The position numbers and the translations under genes are program-made. From Streptomyces sp. NBC_00094 (GTDB taxonomy: Bacteria; Actinomycetota; Actinomycetes; Streptomycetales; Streptomycetaceae), in NCBI RefSeq assembly GCF_026343125.1, contig NZ_JAPEMB010000001.1, positions 6,949,501 through 7,013,500 on the forward strand: a stretch of DNA of 64,000 nucleotides, read 5' to 3'. Each line of letters starts with the position of its first letter. Positions within the stretch are counted from its first letter, which is position 1. Shown one piece after another: positions 61,353-64,000 of this stretch. Under the pieces are notes generated by a model. It did no database searches. It was not told the origin of the DNA and saw nothing but the letters and a program-made list of their open reading frames with translations.

Positions 61353-62002
61353 CGGGTCTGCAGGCCGTCCTCTTCGACATGGACGGCACCCTCGTCGACA
61401 CCGAGGGCGTCTGGCTGGACGTGGTCGAGGCGGCGGCCGGCCGCCGGGGCCGCACCCTGGACGCCGAGCGCCGTACCGCGGTGACCGGGCGCTCGGTGGA
61501 GGACGCCGCCGCCCTGCTCCGGGAGTACCTCGACGCTTCGGCAGCGGAGCTCGCCGCCGAACTCGGCGCGGACTTCGCCGCGAGGCTCGCGGTGACCGTT
61601 GCGCCCCGGCCGGGCGCGCTGCGGCTCCTCGCCGCGCTGCGCGCGCGCCGGGTGCCGACGGCGCTCGTGTCGGCCTCCCCGCGGGCGGTCGTCGCCCAGG
61701 TCGCCGGCACCTTGGACGGACACCGCTTCGACGCGCTGTTCGGAGCGGAGGACACCGTACGCACCAAGCCGGAACCCGATCCGTACCTGGCGGCCGCGGC
61801 GGCGCTCGGCGTCGAACCGGCCCGGTGCGTGGCCGTCGAGGACAGCCCGACGGGGGTCGCGTCGGCGGTCGCCGCGGGCTGCCGGGTGCTCGCCGTGCCG
61901 TCGACGGAGCCGCTGGCGGAGTTCGCCGGCACCGAAGGCGTCACGCTCGCACACTCGTTGACCGACGTGGACGCCGATCTGCTGGTCTCCCTGGTCGGTT
62001 GA
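61349..62002 (+). CDS. HAD-superfamily phosphatase, beta-phosphoglucomutase-like
   Basis: A 217-residue haloacid dehalogenase-type hydrolase with nucleophile D10 and D12 in LFDMDGTLVDTE, motif II SAS, and motif III/IV EDSPTGVASA. The start is GTG 61349. The cap is of the helical C1 kind. It lacks the DWAGT nucleophile motif of phosphonoacetaldehyde hydrolase, so it is not PhnX. It may dephosphorylate an imported organophosphate or a downstream product. It is coupled to the ATPase gene and followed by the GntR gene. Confidence 0.85.
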   Translation: MTGLQAVLFDMDGTLVDTEGVWLDVVEAAAGRRGRTLDAERRTAVTGRSVEDAAALLREYLDASAAELAAELGADFAARLAVTVAPRPGALRLLAALRARRVPTALVSASPRAVVAQVAGTLDGHRFDALFGAEDTVRTKPEPDPYLAAAAALGVEPARCVAVEDSPTGVASAVAAGCRVLAVPSTEPLAEFAGTEGVTLAHSLTDVDADLLVSLVG

Positions 62003-62027
62003 GCCGGGGACGTGACAGGGTGGGCGT

Positions 62028-62789
62028 GTGAGTGAGGGACTGGCCAGGACACCGCTGTATCTGAAGGTCGCCGCCGACCTGCGGACCGCCATCGCCGCGG
62101 GCGCGTACGGCTCGGGGGCGAAACTGCCCGCCGAGGACGAACTGGCCCGCCGGTACGGCGTGTCCAGGGGGACGGTCCGGCAGGCGCTGGCCGCACTGCG
62201 CACCGACGGACTGATCACCTCGCGCCGCGGTGCGCGCCGGGTGGTGCTCGGCGGCCCCAGGCTCCACAGTTTCGGCGAGCTCCGCTCGTTCACCCGCTGG
62301 GCCCGCTCGCTCGGCGAGGAGCCAGGGGGCCGGATCGTGGCCGTCGACCGGGTCCCGGCGGACGCGGAGGAGGCCGGGAAGCTGCGCGTCGCCGAGGGCG
62401 CGCCGGTCTACCGGGTGCGGCGGCTGCGTACGCTCGCGGGCACGCCGGTGATGGTGGAGCGGACGACGTACCCGGAGCGGATCGGAGAGCTCGTCGCCGC
62501 GATGCCGCGGGACTCGGTCTCGCACTCGGAACAACTCGAGCTGCACGGTGTCCTGTTCGCCGACGCGCGGCACACCATCGACCTCGTGCCGGCCGACGCC
62601 GACGACGCGGAACTGCTCGGCTGCCGGATCGGGGAGTCGCTGCTGCGGGAGCGGCGGCACTCCACCGACCCGGCGGGGAACCCGGTGGAGTGGTCGCAGG
62701 ACCGCTACCTGCCGGGGACCGTGGCCTTCACGATGCAGAGCTCGACGGCGACGAGCGCGCTGGGACGCGCGGCGTTCCGTCCCTCGTAG
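62028..62789 (+). CDS. GntR-family regulator with UTRA domain
   Basis: A 253-residue HutC-type regulator: winged helix at 1-75 (LPAEDELARRYGVSRGTVRQ) and UTRA ligand domain at about 90-245. The start is GTG 62028. PhnF-like members of this subfamily regulate phosphonate transport. As the last gene of the importer operon, with a long palindrome before the first gene, it is probably an autoregulated repressor of the importer. The ligand is likely the imported compound or a breakdown product. Confidence 0.88.
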   Translation: MSEGLARTPLYLKVAADLRTAIAAGAYGSGAKLPAEDELARRYGVSRGTVRQALAALRTDGLITSRRGARRVVLGGPRLHSFGELRSFTRWARSLGEEPGGRIVAVDRVPADAEEAGKLRVAEGAPVYRVRRLRTLAGTPVMVERTTYPERIGELVAAMPRDSVSHSEQLELHGVLFADARHTIDLVPADADDAELLGCRIGESLLRERRHSTDPAGNPVEWSQDRYLPGTVAFTMQSSTATSALGRAAFRPS

Positions 62790-62808
62790 CGGTCCTCATC
62801 GAGGATCG
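62790..62808. terminator. Weak bidirectional hairpin
   Basis: Arms CGGTCCTC and GAGGATCG (7 of 8 pair as Watson-Crick, one G-T) with an ATC loop lie directly after the GntR stop and 14 bases from the end of the convergent phosphatase-family gene. Confidence 0.45.
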
Positions 62809-62821
62809 GGGCGCGGCGCGG

Positions 62822-64000
62822 TCAGCCGGAGACCCTGACCTGGTCCACGCTCCAGAAGGCGCTGTTCGTGCCGGTGTAGCGGAACCGGAGCTTGAAGGTC
62901 TTCGCTCCGGCCGGCGCCGTCACGGGCAGCCGCTCCACTGTGTTGACGTCGGCGCGGTAGGACGTGATGAGCCGCGGTGTGCCGTTGTCCCACGACACGT
63001 AGACGTCTCCGGTCTGGGGGCCGTCGATCTTGTAGTTCGTCGCGTACCGGATCTCGACGGTCCTGTCGGCGGGGACTCCGTACGAAGGGCTGATCAACGT
63101 GGAGTCGAACTGTCCCGTGCCATGGTCCTTGTCGTCCCACTCGTCGGAGTCGGCGACGGCGAAGACGTTCCGGGCGCGGACGTTGGTCTCACGGCCCTGA
63201 CCGCGGTCGGTGTTGCTCCAGAACTCGTCGGTGGTGAACGACCAGCCACGCCACTCGGTGGTGCCCCCGGTGGGCATCTTGGAGCTGTCGACTCTCCAGC
63301 CGGCGGGAGCGGTGGTGGTCCAGCCCTTGACCGAGGTCGACAGCGAGGTCTCGTCGACACGGGGCTTCAGGGAGGGGCGCAGACCGTCGAAGGCGTCGGC
63401 GGCGATGTCGTGGACCGGTGTGCCGTCGAGTTCCCAGGACGGCGAAGCGGCCACGCCCTCGTGGGCGAGGACGGTGGGCGCGATGTCGGTGAGTTTGACG
63501 TCGTTCCGTATCGAACCGGCCGCGTGGCCCGAGCCCTTGGCGATCACGAACGTCTGGCGCTCCTGGGGGGAGTCGCCGCCGTGTCCGCCGGCGTCGGTGT
63601 GGCCGTGGTCGGTGGTGAGAATGATCTGCCAGTCCTCGTCGGCGTACGTCGGCCGGGAGGTGACCGCCTTGAGGATCTCGCCGATGCGTGCGTCGGTCGC
63701 TTCGAGCGCCGCTCGGTATTCGAGGCTCGCGGCACCGTGGTCGTGGCCGGCGTGGTCGACGTCGTCGAGGTGGACGAAGACACTGTCGGGGTTGCCGTGG
63801 GCGAGGTAATCGGCGGCCTGAGCGGTGGTGTCGTCGTCGCTGGTGCCGGCCTTGCGTACATCGGCCATGGTGAAGATGGTCGAGGTGATCGATGGCCAGG
63901 TTCCCACGACGAGGGTCGAGGCGGTGGGGTCGGCGCTCTCCAGGCGGGTCTGGTAGTCCGGGTACCGGGTGAAGTCCGCGCCGCTGAAGGAGTTGTCCTT
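62822..64000 (-). CDS. Alkaline phosphatase-superfamily phosphodiesterase, 3' part (runs off window)
   Basis: 392 codons are visible; the 5' end lies beyond base 64000. The metal-binding motifs LDDVDHAGHDHG and TTDHGHTDAGGHGG mark a type I phosphodiesterase/nucleotide pyrophosphatase fold of the alkaline phosphatase superfamily. The last 170 residues form a beta-rich C-terminal domain (TTEWRGWSFTTDEFWSNT then FKLRFRYTGTN), which may bind carbohydrate. The nucleophile Thr/Ser region is not in view. It is convergent with the importer operon. A phosphorus-scavenging role would fit the neighbouring importer but is inference. The open frame starting at GTG 63907 is internal, not the true start. 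Confidence 0.82.
   Translation of the reverse strand, partial: KDNSFSGADFTRYPDYQTRLESADPTASTLVVGTWPSITSTIFTMADVRKAGTSDDDTTAQAADYLAHGNPDSVFVHLDDVDHAGHDHGAASLEYRAALEATDARIGEILKAVTSRPTYADEDWQIILTTDHGHTDAGGHGGDSPQERQTFVIAKGSGHAAGSIRNDVKLTDIAPTVLAHEGVAASPSWELDGTPVHDIAADAFDGLRPSLKPRVDETSLSTSVKGWTTTAPAGWRVDSSKMPTGGTTEWRGWSFTTDEFWSNTDRGQGRETNVRARNVFAVADSDEWDDKDHGTGQFDSTLISPSYGVPADRTVEIRYATNYKIDGPQTGDVYVSWDNGTPRLITSYRADVNTVERLPVTAPAGAKTFKLRFRYTGTNSAFWSVDQVRVSG

Noticed and set aside
61349..62002. Phosphonoacetaldehyde hydrolase (PhnX)
   Set aside because: The nucleophile motif is FDMDGTLVD, not the DWAGT type, and no PhnW aminotransferase is in the operon.

Overview
The window looks like chromosomal DNA of a Streptomyces or close actinomycete. 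It has very high GC, third-position G/C bias, GTG starts, GGAGG-type ribosome sites, TetR, LacI and GntR regulators, and secreted glycosidases with ricin-type (CBM13) modules. I see no rRNA, tRNA, transposase or CRISPR array.

Region 1 (1-27.4 kb) is an unusual biosynthetic gene cluster. A leftward run from about 13.1 to 3.3 kb encodes an acyl carrier protein, an adenylate-forming ligase, a ketosynthase, a 4-hydroxymandelate synthase, a PhyH-type dioxygenase, a prephenate dehydrogenase, and a flavoenzyme/lyase pair that resembles the CreE/CreD enzymes making nitrous acid from aspartate. An FMN-dependent hydroxymandelate oxidase and an aminotransferase further right complete a 4-hydroxyphenylglycine route. 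MFS exporter, acyl-ACP desaturase and fatty-acyl-AMP ligase genes lie at the left edge, and the last runs out of the window. A rightward, translationally coupled operon (22.1-27.4 kb) adds a small protein, an MDMPI/DinB protein, a second carrier protein, a diiron oxygenase, an AcpS-type transferase, a hotdog thioesterase, a third ligase and a patatin-like protein. An InhA-type enoyl reductase and two alpha/beta hydrolases lie between. A TetR repressor in the middle probably binds a shared motif that I find at four promoters, tying exporter, oxidase/TetR, hydrolase/reductase and lipid operon together. The product is unknown; a lipid-linked 4-hydroxyphenylglycine compound carrying an N-N or N-O group would fit the parts list.

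Region 2 (27.5-54.8 kb) is a plant polysaccharide locus, best read as type II arabinogalactan use: an AraF-like arabinose importer, a CUT1 oligosaccharide importer, a LacI regulator, exo-beta-1,3-galactanase (GH43_24), endo-beta-1,6-galactanase (GH30_5), a cytoplasmic and a secreted GH35 beta-galactosidase, GH110, GH95 and a parallel beta-helix protein. Copies of TGTTTACGTAAACA-type operators precede the CUT1, GH43, GH35 and GH110 genes. Intergenic DNA holds several minisatellites, including a ten-copy G-rich 7-bp repeat.

Region 3 (54.9-64 kb) holds a DeoR/LacI hybrid regulator, an orphan methyltransferase, a four-gene ABC importer of the 2-aminoethylphosphonate/iron class with a HAD phosphatase and a GntR/UTRA regulator, an 11-bp-arm palindrome before the importer, and the 3' part of an alkaline-phosphatase-superfamily gene that leaves the window at the right end.
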